Positions 7,130-16,077 of a stretch of 19,642 bases of DNA are shown piece after piece (positions within the stretch are counted from its first letter, which is position 1; each line of letters opens with the position of its first letter). Source of the DNA: an uncultured Caryophanales bacterium. GTDB lineage: Bacteria > Bacillota_I > Bacilli_A > Acholeplasmatales > Anaeroplasmataceae. The position numbers were made by a program, and so were the translations under genes. Below the pieces are notes generated by a model, which saw only the letters and a program-made list of their open reading frames with translations, did not search any database and was not told the DNA's origin. Location of the stretch: the NCBI GenBank assembly GCA_937885165.1, contig CAKZZJ010000015.1, positions 1 through 19,642 on the forward strand, read 5' to 3'.

Positions 7130-8610
7130 TATTCATTATCTTCTCCTATTGTAATTGTGCAAATATCATTATATGTCATGCTTTCAGATGATCTACTATA
7201 AGCAAATTTATAATCGCTGTCATCATAACTAAAATATCTTAAGTTAGCTGGATGATTTTGTTGTGTAGCAGCTGTATCACCAATTATTCCTGATTTAACA
7301 AAGAATGTAGAAACTCCATCTTTTTGTCTATCAGATTGTTGAACAACATTTAATAATTGTGTTGCTTGCATATAAGAATCTATACTAATTTCATTAATAT
7401 GAGCTTGTAAATTCTTAACTATATTCTTTTCAACATCTGTTGTTGCTATGTGAGAATTAAGAGTTGCTGGATAATCATAATTGCTATTACAAGTCATTAT
7501 AATAACAATTTGTGGTTTATATGGTTGACACTTTTTCCAATATACAGTATAAGAAATTTGCGATGTTCTTTGAATAACATAAGATTCAGATCCTGTAGAT
7601 GGATTTTCTGGGTTATAACTGGAATTATACCCAAAAGGAGTAGTTCCAATACCGGGAGTCAATTTATTATAAATAAGCTTACCTAACATACTTTTATCCA
7701 TAGTAACACCATCTTTATATCTTAAAGCAATATAAATACTATGAGCTAAAACTTCTGTAGTATCATTAACGGGATCTGATAAAGACATATTTTCTCCTCT
7801 AGGATTATTTATAATAAATACATCTTGAATGCCTGAAATATTTAATAAAGATCCGTGTAAACCTTCTAAAACACTAACAGATTGATTACCTAATAATTGG
7901 TATCTTCTACTTCTTAATGCTTCATCTGTTTCTTCTTCATTTCCAACTATTGCATTTTGATATTGCCATACTTTTAATGGACTAGCATCTACTAATTGAT
8001 AAATCCACCCTGGACATTCTCTATTCCAGTCATTTTCTTCAATATTATCTGTAAAATTTCCATCTGTATCAACAAATTGAGAACCTTGAGCTTGGATAGC
8101 ACCTAAATATTCACATTGAACATCTTGAATTAATGTTGCTGTTTGTGGTGGAAAACTAGTTAATAATGTTCCATCAGTTCTTTTACCATTAATCCATTTC
8201 CATGTTTGTCCACTTCTATCGGAAAATAAAAGGAATTCTGGTTGAAGATCCGGACTTCTTGCTGGAGCACTATTATATATATAAAGTTCTGCTTGTGAAG
8301 CAGATTGATTAATTCTTTGAACATTATTATAAGAACATAAAATGTCTAAATATTTACCTGTAGCCACAGAAGGGTCTAATTGGTTGTAAGCATAAGCAAA
8401 AACATTCACTATATTATTAATAATTAAAGCTATTTCATTAATGTATTGTCCATCTGCAGACGCAGTAGAAACATCAATATCATTACCATAAATCTCTTTA
8501 TATCTTCTAACTAACGCATCTCTAATTTCTACAAATGTCGCAACTCTTAATGTTCCGCCATTAAATTGTATAAATTTCGTATAATCTATATTAGAATCAA
8601 ACATAGCCAT
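7129..8610 (-). CDS. Baseplate J-like wedge protein
   Basis: 493 residues with the layout of the baseplate J family (P2 gpJ, Mu gp47, T4 gp6 C-terminus), the wedge subunit that forms the ring around the hub of contractile tails. N-terminal IRDALVRRYKEIYG, then STASADGQYINEIALIINN and the diagnostic ATGKYLDILCSYNNVQR region lead into a mid-section with DEALRSRRYQLLG followed by LHGSLLNISGIQDVFIINN. The C-terminal part has VEKNIVKNLQAHIN followed by an aromatic-rich end. Length is slightly above the usual 350-400, due to an insertion near residues 105-200. ATG at 8610 has AAGGAGG nine bases upstream; it follows the largest real intergenic gap of the cluster, which carries promoter-like element C. 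Confidence 0.85.
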   Translation of the reverse strand: MAMFDSNIDYTKFIQFNGGTLRVATFVEIRDALVRRYKEIYGNDIDVSTASADGQYINEIALIINNIVNVFAYAYNQLDPSVATGKYLDILCSYNNVQRINQSASQAELYIYNSAPARSPDLQPEFLLFSDRSGQTWKWINGKRTDGTLLTSFPPQTATLIQDVQCEYLGAIQAQGSQFVDTDGNFTDNIEENDWNRECPGWIYQLVDASPLKVWQYQNAIVGNEEETDEALRSRRYQLLGNQSVSVLEGLHGSLLNISGIQDVFIINNPRGENMSLSDPVNDTTEVLAHSIYIALRYKDGVTMDKSMLGKLIYNKLTPGIGTTPFGYNSSYNPENPSTGSESYVIQRTSQISYTVYWKKCQPYKPQIVIIMTCNSNYDYPATLNSHIATTDVEKNIVKNLQAHINEISIDSYMQATQLLNVVQQSDRQKDGVSTFFVKSGIIGDTAATQQNHPANLRYFSYDDSDYKFAYSRSSESMTYNDICTITIGEDNE

Positions 8611-8632
8611 AACTATTTTCCTCCTTAAATTA

Positions 8633-8662
8633 ATTATATCATTAAATTATATTTGTTTATAA
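8633..8662 (-). promoter_or_regulatory. Promoter-like element C (TTATA-N19-TATAAT)
   Basis: In the 83-base gap before the J-like gene (about 10% GC), TATAAT lies at 8638-8633 and TTATA at 8662-8658, again 19 bases apart. TATAAT ends 22 bases before the ATG, leaving room for the AAGGAGG site. No hairpin followed by a T run that would mark a terminator was seen in the gap. Confidence 0.38.
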
Positions 8663-8693
8663 TATTTAATTATTTTTAAAATATTTCTATAAA

Positions 8694-9101
8694 TTACATC
8701 AAAGATTCTAACTCATTTATTCTTGCTCTTGCTCTTTTTCTTTGTGCAAGAACATCAGCATATTCTTGTTTTAACGAATTGAACTCATCTTCATCTTCGA
8801 GTTGTGCCTCTTGTAATTTTGCCACAACGTAGTCAGTATTAGATAGGTATTCTTTAAGCAATGAAATCTCATTATTCTTAATCGTGTTTTGATACTCGGT
8901 AGTTGATTGGATTTCTTCGGCATCAATCATTACCAATTCTCCGTTAACAACTGCCCAACTTTTTCCATATATACAAGTAAAAGTATCTTCGGCAATGTCA
9001 TCTTCCACTTCAATATAATCACAATCATCATCGATTGGTATATCAAATGGATAACGATTGCATAATCTTCTACTTGTCTTATTGTAATATAACTTTGTCA
9101 T
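8694..9101 (-). CDS. XkdW-like small tail/fibre-associated protein
   Basis: 135 residues; ATG 9101 overlaps the fibre stop (TAATG). The N-terminal part starts MTKLYYNKTSRRLCNRYPF and reads as a short beta domain that ends around WAVVNGELVMID. The C-terminal half is a helical hairpin (EISLLKEYLSNTDYVVAKL, then EFNSLKQEYADVLAQRKRARARINELE) similar to the 'LK.yL..TDY...K..e......y..il..R...R..INelE' ending common in XkdW and other small proteins encoded next to phage tail fibres. Such proteins are thought to act in fibre attachment or assembly, but function is poorly established. Its position straight after two fibre genes agrees. Assignment is pattern-based. Confidence 0.6.
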   Translation of the reverse strand: MTKLYYNKTSRRLCNRYPFDIPIDDDCDYIEVEDDIAEDTFTCIYGKSWAVVNGELVMIDAEEIQSTTEYQNTIKNNEISLLKEYLSNTDYVVAKLQEAQLEDEDEFNSLKQEYADVLAQRKRARARINELESLM

Positions 9102-10900
9102 TATGCTGCTACTCCTATCGCAATATATGCAACACCTAATGTTGTGGATGATGTCATTTGAGATAAAGTGAATCCGCTTGTAGTAATACTAGAAGCATAA
9201 CATCTTTGTGTTTGTGAGTCAGCGCTAGTTGCACAAGTTGTTTGCACAAACGGAATAACACTAAATGAACCATTTGTAGTATCAAATGAAATTGTTGTTC
9301 CTGATGCAGTTGAACTTTTAACATACCCATAACAAATCAATACATTATTATTTATTCTCAAACTTCTGCTATATGTTGAACTATTTACTTGTTGTGCAGG
9401 CATCGCAGTGATTGCTGAAAAACTACTTTTTATTGAATCATTGACTAATTCCCAATATGTTCCATCATATACTAATTCTATACATTGATTCGGAGCAATG
9501 TATAATTTTCCATTACCAGTAGAAGGTGTTGCTTGATCTATTCTTATTTGTTTATAACTACTAGTTGCTAATAGACGGATATATGAAGTTGTTGTTCTGT
9601 TAATCACACTCCCCGTTAAATTTCTCAATATAACGTGTAAACCAATAAACGGAGTTATAGTTGTGCCAGTTGAAGTTGTTTTAACATAACTATAATTAAC
9701 ATATCCAACAAGTTGAAATATTCCACTTGTTAAAGTTCCTGTAAAGTCAAACTTATATGTTGAAGAGGCTGAGCCTATAGTCTCGGTAATTTGAACACTT
9801 CCTGTTGCTCCCGATACAGTCCAATCGGTAGAATTTTTTGTAAAACTATCAGAAGTTCCATGTGGAATAGTGACTGTAACAGAAGACTCAATATTTCCGG
9901 ACCCTATATAAAAAGAAGTAGAATTTGAAGAGGTTGTAGTTATTGTTCGTGTATTTGTTGAAGTTAATGCAGGAATTGTTATACTGGTTAAATATGGTGA
10001 ACTTGTTGTGCCAGTTCCACTATTAATACTTCCATAATAAACAGGATATGGCATAACAACGCTTGTGCCATTTACAGCAGTTCCTGTTAACTGCCCTAAT
10101 ATAAATCCAGTATTTTCATCAACATTTGTTTCATTTTGATAACTATTAAATGCAGACACAGTGCCACCTGCTAAGTTTTTAACATAATCATCTAAAGTAT
10201 CAATAGCATCTTGGACGTCAGTATCATCTTGAGTAATATTTCCAGATGTTCCTGTAAAACTAACATCACTAGCATCTACATTAGCATCTGCATAAAGACC
10301 ATTATTATAAGTAAAGGTGACGTTACCTGAATTTAAAAAGTTAAGAGAAGTAGATGTATCATTTAGTATAGTTGTTCCGTCAACTGCTATTGATCTCCAA
10401 GTATTTATATTAGAAGGAGTTATCCATGATAAAGTTCCACTACCATCTGTTGTCAATACTTGTCCACTTGAACCATCTGAAATTGGTGCATAAAAACTTG
10501 GAGCAGTAGTAGTCGAACCATTCAATGTTATTGTTGGAATAATAGGTATATTTAATAAATCGCTATAAGAACCTGTCTTAGCAACTTTATGTAATATAAT
10601 AGAACCACTACCAGCAATTGTTTCATTAGAAGAAGTTGATTGAGCAGTAGTTGCAGTTGTATCTAAAGTTTTAATAGATTGATGCGAACTTAAATATGAT
10701 GTAGAATCAATACTACCATCTGCTTTTAAAAATTGAGAAGAAGTTCCACCACTTTTAATAAAACTATTCCCTGTAATATTTCCTGTCGCAGTAATATAAT
10801 TAGATGTAGTTAATGAAGCAATGTTAGGTTCTGCATCTACAGGTAAATCTATATCATAACTCGTCCCATTTATTTGAAGTTGGTCTATTTTATCTACCAT
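9101..10900 (-). CDS. Tail fibre protein
   Basis: 599 residues, Ser/Thr/Gly/Asn-rich and low in charge, as in extended trimeric beta fibres. The N-terminus (MVDKIDQLQINGTSYDID) resembles fibre attachment segments. Residues ~124-160 carry an ITLNG-FYAP-SDGSSGQVLTTDGSG-LSWI module also present in the neighbouring spike-fibre, so the two share an origin. After residue ~240 long beta regions lead to a compact C-terminal segment (~490-599; AMPAQQVNSSTYSRSLRI, NNNVLICYGYVK, then GFTLSQMTSSTTLGVAYIAIGVAA), probably the tip that touches the host receptor. ATG 10900 has AAAGGAG 11 bases upstream, encoded in the last codons of the preceding gene. Receptor binding is inferred from the family. Confidence 0.82.
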   Translation of the reverse strand: MVDKIDQLQINGTSYDIDLPVDAEPNIASLTTSNYITATGNITGNSFIKSGGTSSQFLKADGSIDSTSYLSSHQSIKTLDTTATTAQSTSSNETIAGSGSIILHKVAKTGSYSDLLNIPIIPTITLNGSTTTAPSFYAPISDGSSGQVLTTDGSGTLSWITPSNINTWRSIAVDGTTILNDTSTSLNFLNSGNVTFTYNNGLYADANVDASDVSFTGTSGNITQDDTDVQDAIDTLDDYVKNLAGGTVSAFNSYQNETNVDENTGFILGQLTGTAVNGTSVVMPYPVYYGSINSGTGTTSSPYLTSITIPALTSTNTRTITTTSSNSTSFYIGSGNIESSVTVTIPHGTSDSFTKNSTDWTVSGATGSVQITETIGSASSTYKFDFTGTLTSGIFQLVGYVNYSYVKTTSTGTTITPFIGLHVILRNLTGSVINRTTTSYIRLLATSSYKQIRIDQATPSTGNGKLYIAPNQCIELVYDGTYWELVNDSIKSSFSAITAMPAQQVNSSTYSRSLRINNNVLICYGYVKSSTASGTTISFDTTNGSFSVIPFVQTTCATSADSQTQRCYASSITTSGFTLSQMTSSTTLGVAYIAIGVAA

Positions 10901-10906
10901 AATTTA

Positions 10907-13594
10907 CTATACTCCTTTTACTATTGTAATATCTTCAACATATTGAATCGTCCCAGATGTTGAAGAAGTTAGTGTTGCAGAGCCACCTACTGAACCAGTT
11001 GATAATGATTTAATATATGCTTGCCCACCACTAGAAGTTGTATTGAATGTTAATGAGGGTGCTGTCCCACTTGTTAGAGAAATAGAACCCTCTGGCGTAT
11101 AATCATCTTTTGTGATTGTTAATGTAGTTCCACTATGACTCGCACTTAAATATCTTGTTGTTGATGTATAAGAACCACCAGATATTGTGACTGAACTCGT
11201 CGATTGACTACCTAAAGATGATGCTGTATGTGTATGTGTTAAATATTTTGTTGACGGAGTTATAGAACCACTCGAAAGACTCACCGTCCCCGTTGAAGCG
11301 GATGTCGTTGTATTAGAAAGTGTTAATGTTCTTCTAGCATTTGTTCCACTACCAGAAGTGCTTCTTGTCGCAGTTATTGTTGCGCTTTTAATTGCATCCG
11401 TATTAAATGTTGTAGTCCCACTTAAAGAAGGACTTATATAAGAAACGCTTTCAACATAAGCAATATCACCTGAAGAACTTGAAGTTAAACTTCCTGACCC
11501 TTGAGTAAATGTTCCTCTATTTGTGACAAATGTAGTTGTTCCGCCTAATGAAGGAGCAGAACCACTAATGTCTTGAACATAAGTTATTCTTCCTGTTGCA
11601 GTTGATGTATTTGCAGTCAAAGAAACAGAACCCTGACTATTTATAGCAACATCTGTGACTAAATCACTTGTTGTTGTGCCATTAAATGTCGCACTCGAAG
11701 GAGGCGTTGTACCAGCAGAGAAATGCATGTATTGAGTTGTCCCACTTATCACGGCATTTCCAGCGGTGTAATTAACATCTAAATATTTTATTGTAGGAGT
11801 CACAGTTGTAACGAAATCTGAACTATTAAAATTTATCCAAGAAAGATTGCCGGATCCATCAGTTGTAATTATTTGCCCACTATTACCATCGGTCAAAGGA
11901 GCATAAAATGAAGCAGTAGTTCCGCTTTTTGATGTTCCGTTTAATGTAATAGATGTTCCTCCTGCATAGAAAGAACCTATAACTAATTCTCCATTTGAGT
12001 TTAAATATATTGGTCTTGTAGAAGTCCCTACTCCTGTAGTGCTACCTATAGCAACATGATATGCACTTATATAACTACCCCCAGCATATCCGCTATATGT
12101 AAATGTATTTTCATTTATTAGAAGAATATTAGTCCCTCGACCACTTTCAGTTCCTTCAGTATCAACTGTAAAACCACTATCTCCAATTTGAATAGAATAG
12201 TCAGAATTTGGTGAATCAACATAATAACATTCGCCAAGTGTATTTCCTGAATAATAAGTCCATTCTGTATCTCCGTGAGTATCTGTCCAAGGAATATTCA
12301 CTACTAATTGATTATTTGAATTTTCTTGAATAGCATAAGTTCTATTCAATACAGAAGTAACTGTATTTGTACTTGTAGTTTGAGTCGTTGATGAACCTAA
12401 TTTAATAACCCCTAAATCGCTCGATGTTGCAGAAGGAACATATAAATCATTTACTCCCGAACCTGTCGCTATATCTAATCCCGATGAATAAGTAGGGGTA
12501 TGATAATAATTAAAATTAGAACCATTAGTCCATTCAGGAATACCGTTAGAAGAAACAGTTAATACTTGTCCGGTTGTTCCAATACCTAATCTTGTAGGTG
12601 TAGATGCTGCACTTGCATAAATAATATCACCTGCTGTTGTAAGAATTGTTTTATCTACATAATTACTTAAATCACTACTTCCGATATAACCACTATCGTT
12701 GGTTAAATCACTTGTTTTTGTTGGAATAGTTGGTTTGTTTGTTAAGTCATTGTAAGAGCCAGTAGTTGCAACTGTTGCCAAAGATGAACTTAATGTATAA
12801 TTAGTAAGATTATTAACGGTATTTGTAATAAAACCACTATCGTTGGTTAAATCACTTGTTTTTGTTGGAATAATTATATTTGCAATAACATCAATTGAAC
12901 TATTTGCGGTAAATGTTGCAATATTAGTTCCATTTTTTTGAATAGTTAATGTTGCATCATTTACTGTCGCAGTAGAAGGAATATCAATTAAATCATTATA
13001 AGAACCAGTCGTTGCGACTGTAGCAAATGTTGGTTTATCATTAATATCATTCCACTCAACGCTCGTTAAATACCCTTGATTACTAACCCAGTCTTGAGTT
13101 GCATAACTTGATAACGCATTTATATCTACAAAATTATTTGACGCCCAATTTTTAACATTGTTTATAGCTTCATCTATTAAATCTTCACATTCCTTTTTAG
13201 TTATATAACCTTTCTCTTCTAAAGCAATAGGTATTACAACTCCGTATTTCAGCAAATGTGTTTGTAAATCTTGAGTTTCTTTAGGAGTTTCAGAATTAAG
13301 ATTTAATATAAAATTTTTATCTGTAAATATAACTAATACTAAATCATTTTTAGCAAAAGAAGTATTTTTAAAACAATAAGCTTGTAATGTATATTCTTCT
13401 TGATTAATATCTAATGGAAAAGGTTTTACTTTAATTATAGAATAAGGTCCTAATAAACCATAATCATTTACAATTTCATCTACATAAGCTAAAGTAGAAA
13501 CATGCGTATCTAACATTATTTTTTCTTTAAGTATCATTAATACATCTAATAATGTACTAGCCGTACTAATTTTCGTTTCTAAATCTTCTCTCAT
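10907..13594 (-). CDS. Baseplate spike-tail fibre fusion (N-terminal OB-like domain plus fibre repeats)
   Basis: 895 residues. Residues ~35-125 (NDYGLLGPYSIIKVKPFPL, then EEYTLQAYCFKNTSF, then KNDLVLVIFTDKNFILNL) follow the OB-fold pattern of gp138/gpV/gp45-type central spikes: '...vkpfP...v....f..GD.vlv.F.dk....l'. From residue ~170 it turns into a fibre: recurring TGSYNDLxxxP and PTKTSDLTNDSG(F/Y)I units, then the SFYAPLTDGNSGQ module and a long Ser/Thr/Gly beta region with SATITATRST-like repeats to the end. Spikes normally stop at 150-250 residues, so the fusion is unusual; the protein might combine membrane-piercing and fibre roles, or the N-terminal domain might only be a docking module. 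It follows the hub gene directly, the standard place for the spike. Confidence 0.78.
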   Translation of the reverse strand: MREDLETKISTASTLLDVLMILKEKIMLDTHVSTLAYVDEIVNDYGLLGPYSIIKVKPFPLDINQEEYTLQAYCFKNTSFAKNDLVLVIFTDKNFILNLNSETPKETQDLQTHLLKYGVVIPIALEEKGYITKKECEDLIDEAINNVKNWASNNFVDINALSSYATQDWVSNQGYLTSVEWNDINDKPTFATVATTGSYNDLIDIPSTATVNDATLTIQKNGTNIATFTANSSIDVIANIIIPTKTSDLTNDSGFITNTVNNLTNYTLSSSLATVATTGSYNDLTNKPTIPTKTSDLTNDSGYIGSSDLSNYVDKTILTTAGDIIYASAASTPTRLGIGTTGQVLTVSSNGIPEWTNGSNFNYYHTPTYSSGLDIATGSGVNDLYVPSATSSDLGVIKLGSSTTQTTSTNTVTSVLNRTYAIQENSNNQLVVNIPWTDTHGDTEWTYYSGNTLGECYYVDSPNSDYSIQIGDSGFTVDTEGTESGRGTNILLINENTFTYSGYAGGSYISAYHVAIGSTTGVGTSTRPIYLNSNGELVIGSFYAGGTSITLNGTSKSGTTASFYAPLTDGNSGQIITTDGSGNLSWINFNSSDFVTTVTPTIKYLDVNYTAGNAVISGTTQYMHFSAGTTPPSSATFNGTTTSDLVTDVAINSQGSVSLTANTSTATGRITYVQDISGSAPSLGGTTTFVTNRGTFTQGSGSLTSSSSGDIAYVESVSYISPSLSGTTTFNTDAIKSATITATRSTSGSGTNARRTLTLSNTTTSASTGTVSLSSGSITPSTKYLTHTHTASSLGSQSTSSVTISGGSYTSTTRYLSASHSGTTLTITKDDYTPEGSISLTSGTAPSLTFNTTSSGGQAYIKSLSTGSVGGSATLTSSTSGTIQYVEDITIVKGV
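12688..12872 (-). repeat. 41-base perfect direct repeat inside the spike-fibre gene
   Basis: Positions 12688-12728 and 12832-12872 are identical over 41 bases (144-base period). Both encode the PTKTSDLTNDSG fibre unit. Identical DNA, not just protein, suggests recent duplication or ongoing recombination between units. Confidence 0.85.
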
Positions 13595-13595
13595 A

Positions 13596-14564
13596 TTAGA
13601 TACCTACTCCAACAATATTTTTAATAATTTCTAATGATCTAGCTTTAATATTAATCTCAAAGGTTGGTCCTCTATTTTGCATATTATAATCTAATTCAAT
13701 AATCATATAAGCCCCATTTTTATCTAAATAATTAGATTTAAATGTAGATGATACTTGATTAGGATCAGAAATAGAAACATCGATGATACTATTATCAATG
13801 ATAATAATATCTCCTGGCTTAAAACAAAAAGTTGGTAATAATGTCATTTTAAGACCATCTTTATCTAAAGTTGGATTTCCTTTTGTAAAATTAATTGTAT
13901 TAGGATTAATTTTAATTTGTCTTTTATCACTTAAATCAGAACAATTTACTACTCCAGCGCCATCTATTGAATTATCTGTATCTATACTAAATGTGCTTGT
14001 ATTTTGAGCGATTTGGTCTACTAAAGTCGCAGCAGTTCCATAATTTTGAGTAACTTCTTGTAAAAATTCTTGTTTTAAAGATTCTGGTAATTGATTGCTA
14101 TCTATACCTGTTGTTAAACATATATAGCGGAAAGCTGAATAAAGATTTATTCCAGAATTAAGTGTTAAATTCATTCTTTTTTGAGAATAAGCTGCAACCA
14201 TATCTGACGCAAATAAAATATATGTTTCATTGTCTCTTCTTGCAACAATTTTATCAGAAATATAACTTACAGATCCTTTGAAAAAACATTGTAAAGACTG
14301 AGTTCTATATCCAGCCCATATTTCAATTTTATAAAATTGTCCTAAAATTAATTTTGTAATTTCAGCGTAAGTCAAGTTAGAAATTGTTACACTTCCATTA
14401 TCTTTTAAAGATGACAAATATTTATTTCCTTTAATAGTAATATCTAATTGAGAATCTGTTGTTCCTCCATAAACAATTTTTGCATTGTTTAATACACTAT
14501 ATAAACGGACTTCAATTTGTCTCATCCAACATAATTTACTAATATTGTGAAGATTTACTGGCAT
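13596..14564 (-). CDS. Baseplate hub protein (gp27/gpD-like)
   Basis: About 322 residues from ATG 14564 (MPVNLHNIS). The open frame extends 25 codons further up into the preceding gene, but GAGAGGA lies just before 14564 and the ATG is one base after the previous TAA. Early features are IVYGGTTDSQLDITIKG, TVSNLTYAEI-like 'tIsNlt..ei..l' and YKIEIWAGYR; later come an ASDM-A-AYSQKRMNLTLN segment and a TFCFKPGDIIII strand, ending NRGPTFEINIKAR. This is the pattern of tail hub proteins (T4 gp27, P2 gpD type) that form the trimeric base under the tail tube and carry the spike: 'GG....ldi.f.v.kt....n.g.i.IyNLt' at the start and 'nRGp.f.t.i.a' at the end. Spike and Dit-like neighbours agree. Confidence 0.72.
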   Translation of the reverse strand: MPVNLHNISKLCWMRQIEVRLYSVLNNAKIVYGGTTDSQLDITIKGNKYLSSLKDNGSVTISNLTYAEITKLILGQFYKIEIWAGYRTQSLQCFFKGSVSYISDKIVARRDNETYILFASDMVAAYSQKRMNLTLNSGINLYSAFRYICLTTGIDSNQLPESLKQEFLQEVTQNYGTAATLVDQIAQNTSTFSIDTDNSIDGAGVVNCSDLSDKRQIKINPNTINFTKGNPTLDKDGLKMTLLPTFCFKPGDIIIIDNSIIDVSISDPNQVSSTFKSNYLDKNGAYMIIELDYNMQNRGPTFEINIKARSLEIIKNIVGVGI

Positions 14565-14565
14565 A

Positions 14566-16074
14566 TTAATCAAATCCTCTCGCAATAATTGCATCATCGA
14601 TAGCTGATAAAACTTTTTTAACTTGAGGCGATATATCACCTTTACTAACCCAAATAGAATAACCTTCTAATTTAGATTTAGCATTTTTAACTTCTTCTGC
14701 AGTTTTATTAGCTAAATCTGATAAACTTGGATTAACTAAATAAACTTCGTATTGTTTTGATTTATCTTTAAACCATAAATTTTGATTTCTATTTAAGTCT
14801 GTAAAATTAGCTACAGGACACCAAGAATGTTGAACTGTATCTATCGGATTTCCATCTAAATCTTCAACTGTAGCCATCCAAGTATATTCACCCACATTAT
14901 TTTTAATAAAATTAATGATATAATAATCTCCGCCCATATTTAAAATAACCTGTTGTTCATATTCACCACTGATAGAATAAACTGTTATAGAAGTTTTAAC
15001 ATTATTAACAGCTATCTCAATATCATCTATCAAATTCTGTAATCTTATACCATCTTGTTCCGCCGATCCATTAACTAATTTAAAAGCTTTTCTTCTTTTT
15101 TCTTGTTCTTTTCTCTTTTCTTTAGCATGGAAAATTGACCAAATTGCAAAACCAATTGCAGCCACAACTGCAACTACTGCAACAACAATTGTTCCAACAG
15201 GAAATACTGCTGAAACTGATCCAGCGACAGCACCTAAAATAGATGCTGCAGTAGCCGAACCAGCTGCTACAACACTTGCGACAGCAATAACAGCACCTGT
15301 TGCAGTAATAGCAGCGACAGTTAAACCTACTTTAAGAATAGCAGCTGCAATAACTAAACCAACAACTATATCTGCAACTTCAGCTAAAGCTTGAAAGAAA
15401 GGTTGTTCAATATATCCATTATCCCATAAAGCTCGAATAATAATTTCTGGTAGTTTACCTGTATCAGCTAAAATAGTTCCTAAACTAGATCCAACAGGTG
15501 AAGTAACTCTTGGTAAACCAAGATCTTCTCTTTCTTCATCAGTTAATTCTTCGTATTCTTGAGCTTCAACCATAATGACTTCTGAAAATTGAAATGTAAA
15601 TTTTACTGTATTTTGTCTTTCAGTCCAACTTATATCTTTTAAAGCCATATTTTTTCTAATTTTAAATCTATTTTTAGCATCAGACTTAATTTCTCCAGTA
15701 AATCTACCGTTACTTGTGATATAATCATCTTCACTAATAGTAGTTAGTGTGCAAAGAAAACCATTATTTAAAATATTTTCAAATACTTCTTGAACATTGG
15801 TTAAACGATCACCTTTTTCCATAAAATCATAAGAATCATCATCCCAGTTTTTACCATTTAAGCCAAAACTACCAGAAATACTTAAAGTAACTGGATTACG
15901 ATACATATGATCTGACATAGTATCACCATCTTGTAATGGTTGTTGAGCAATAGTAGCACTAGCTGTAATTTGTTTATCATCTTGAACATCTAAAATAAGA
16001 TATCTATTAGGTTCAGTAGAACCATTTTCAAATTGTAAAGAGTTATAACCTATAACTGTTCTAAATGCACCCAT
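14566..16074 (-). CDS. Dit-like baseplate protein with internal membrane-spanning segment
   Basis: 502 residues. Residues 1-170 (DVQDDKQITASATIAQQPL, DGDTMSDHMYRNPVTLSISG, then a KIRKNMALKDISWTERQNTVKFTFQFSEV segment in two parts) resemble Dit-like tail proteins, in which 'v....hpl..g..itDHv...P..l.i.G' precedes a beta sandwich; these link tube and hub. Unusually, residues ~228-316 form a long hydrophobic Ala/Val/Gly/Ile stretch able to make about three transmembrane helices with small-residue spacing, followed by a basic cluster (KEKRKEQEKRRK). A C-terminal soluble domain of ~170 residues follows and is unrecognised. The hydrophobic part could insert in the host membrane during DNA entry. 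ATG 16074 has AGGAGG seven bases upstream, embedded in the tape measure stop region. Confidence 0.66.
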   Translation of the reverse strand: MGAFRTVIGYNSLQFENGSTEPNRYLILDVQDDKQITASATIAQQPLQDGDTMSDHMYRNPVTLSISGSFGLNGKNWDDDSYDFMEKGDRLTNVQEVFENILNNGFLCTLTTISEDDYITSNGRFTGEIKSDAKNRFKIRKNMALKDISWTERQNTVKFTFQFSEVIMVEAQEYEELTDEEREDLGLPRVTSPVGSSLGTILADTGKLPEIIIRALWDNGYIEQPFFQALAEVADIVVGLVIAAAILKVGLTVAAITATGAVIAVASVVAAGSATAASILGAVAGSVSAVFPVGTIVVAVVAVVAAIGFAIWSIFHAKEKRKEQEKRRKAFKLVNGSAEQDGIRLQNLIDDIEIAVNNVKTSITVYSISGEYEQQVILNMGGDYYIINFIKNNVGEYTWMATVEDLDGNPIDTVQHSWCPVANFTDLNRNQNLWFKDKSKQYEVYLVNPSLSDLANKTAEEVKNAKSKLEGYSIWVSKGDISPQVKKVLSAIDDAIIARGFD

Positions 16075-16077
16075 AGA

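Noticed and set aside
7450..7686. Plus-strand 78-residue frame opposite the J-like gene
   Set aside because: Antisense shadow; the J-like protein is strongly supported on the other strand.
8611..8693. Terminator hairpin in the AT-rich gap before the J-like gene
   Set aside because: The gap is almost pure A/T with no clear GC stem followed by a T run on the minus strand; only the promoter-like element is noted.
13783..14007. Plus-strand 74-residue frame opposite the hub gene
   Set aside because: Antisense shadow without a ribosome site.
14565..14639. Upstream extension of the hub gene overlapping the Dit-like gene
   Set aside because: The GAGAGGA site and ATG 14564, one base after the previous stop, fit a normal start; the extra 25 codons are the Dit-like gene read out of frame.
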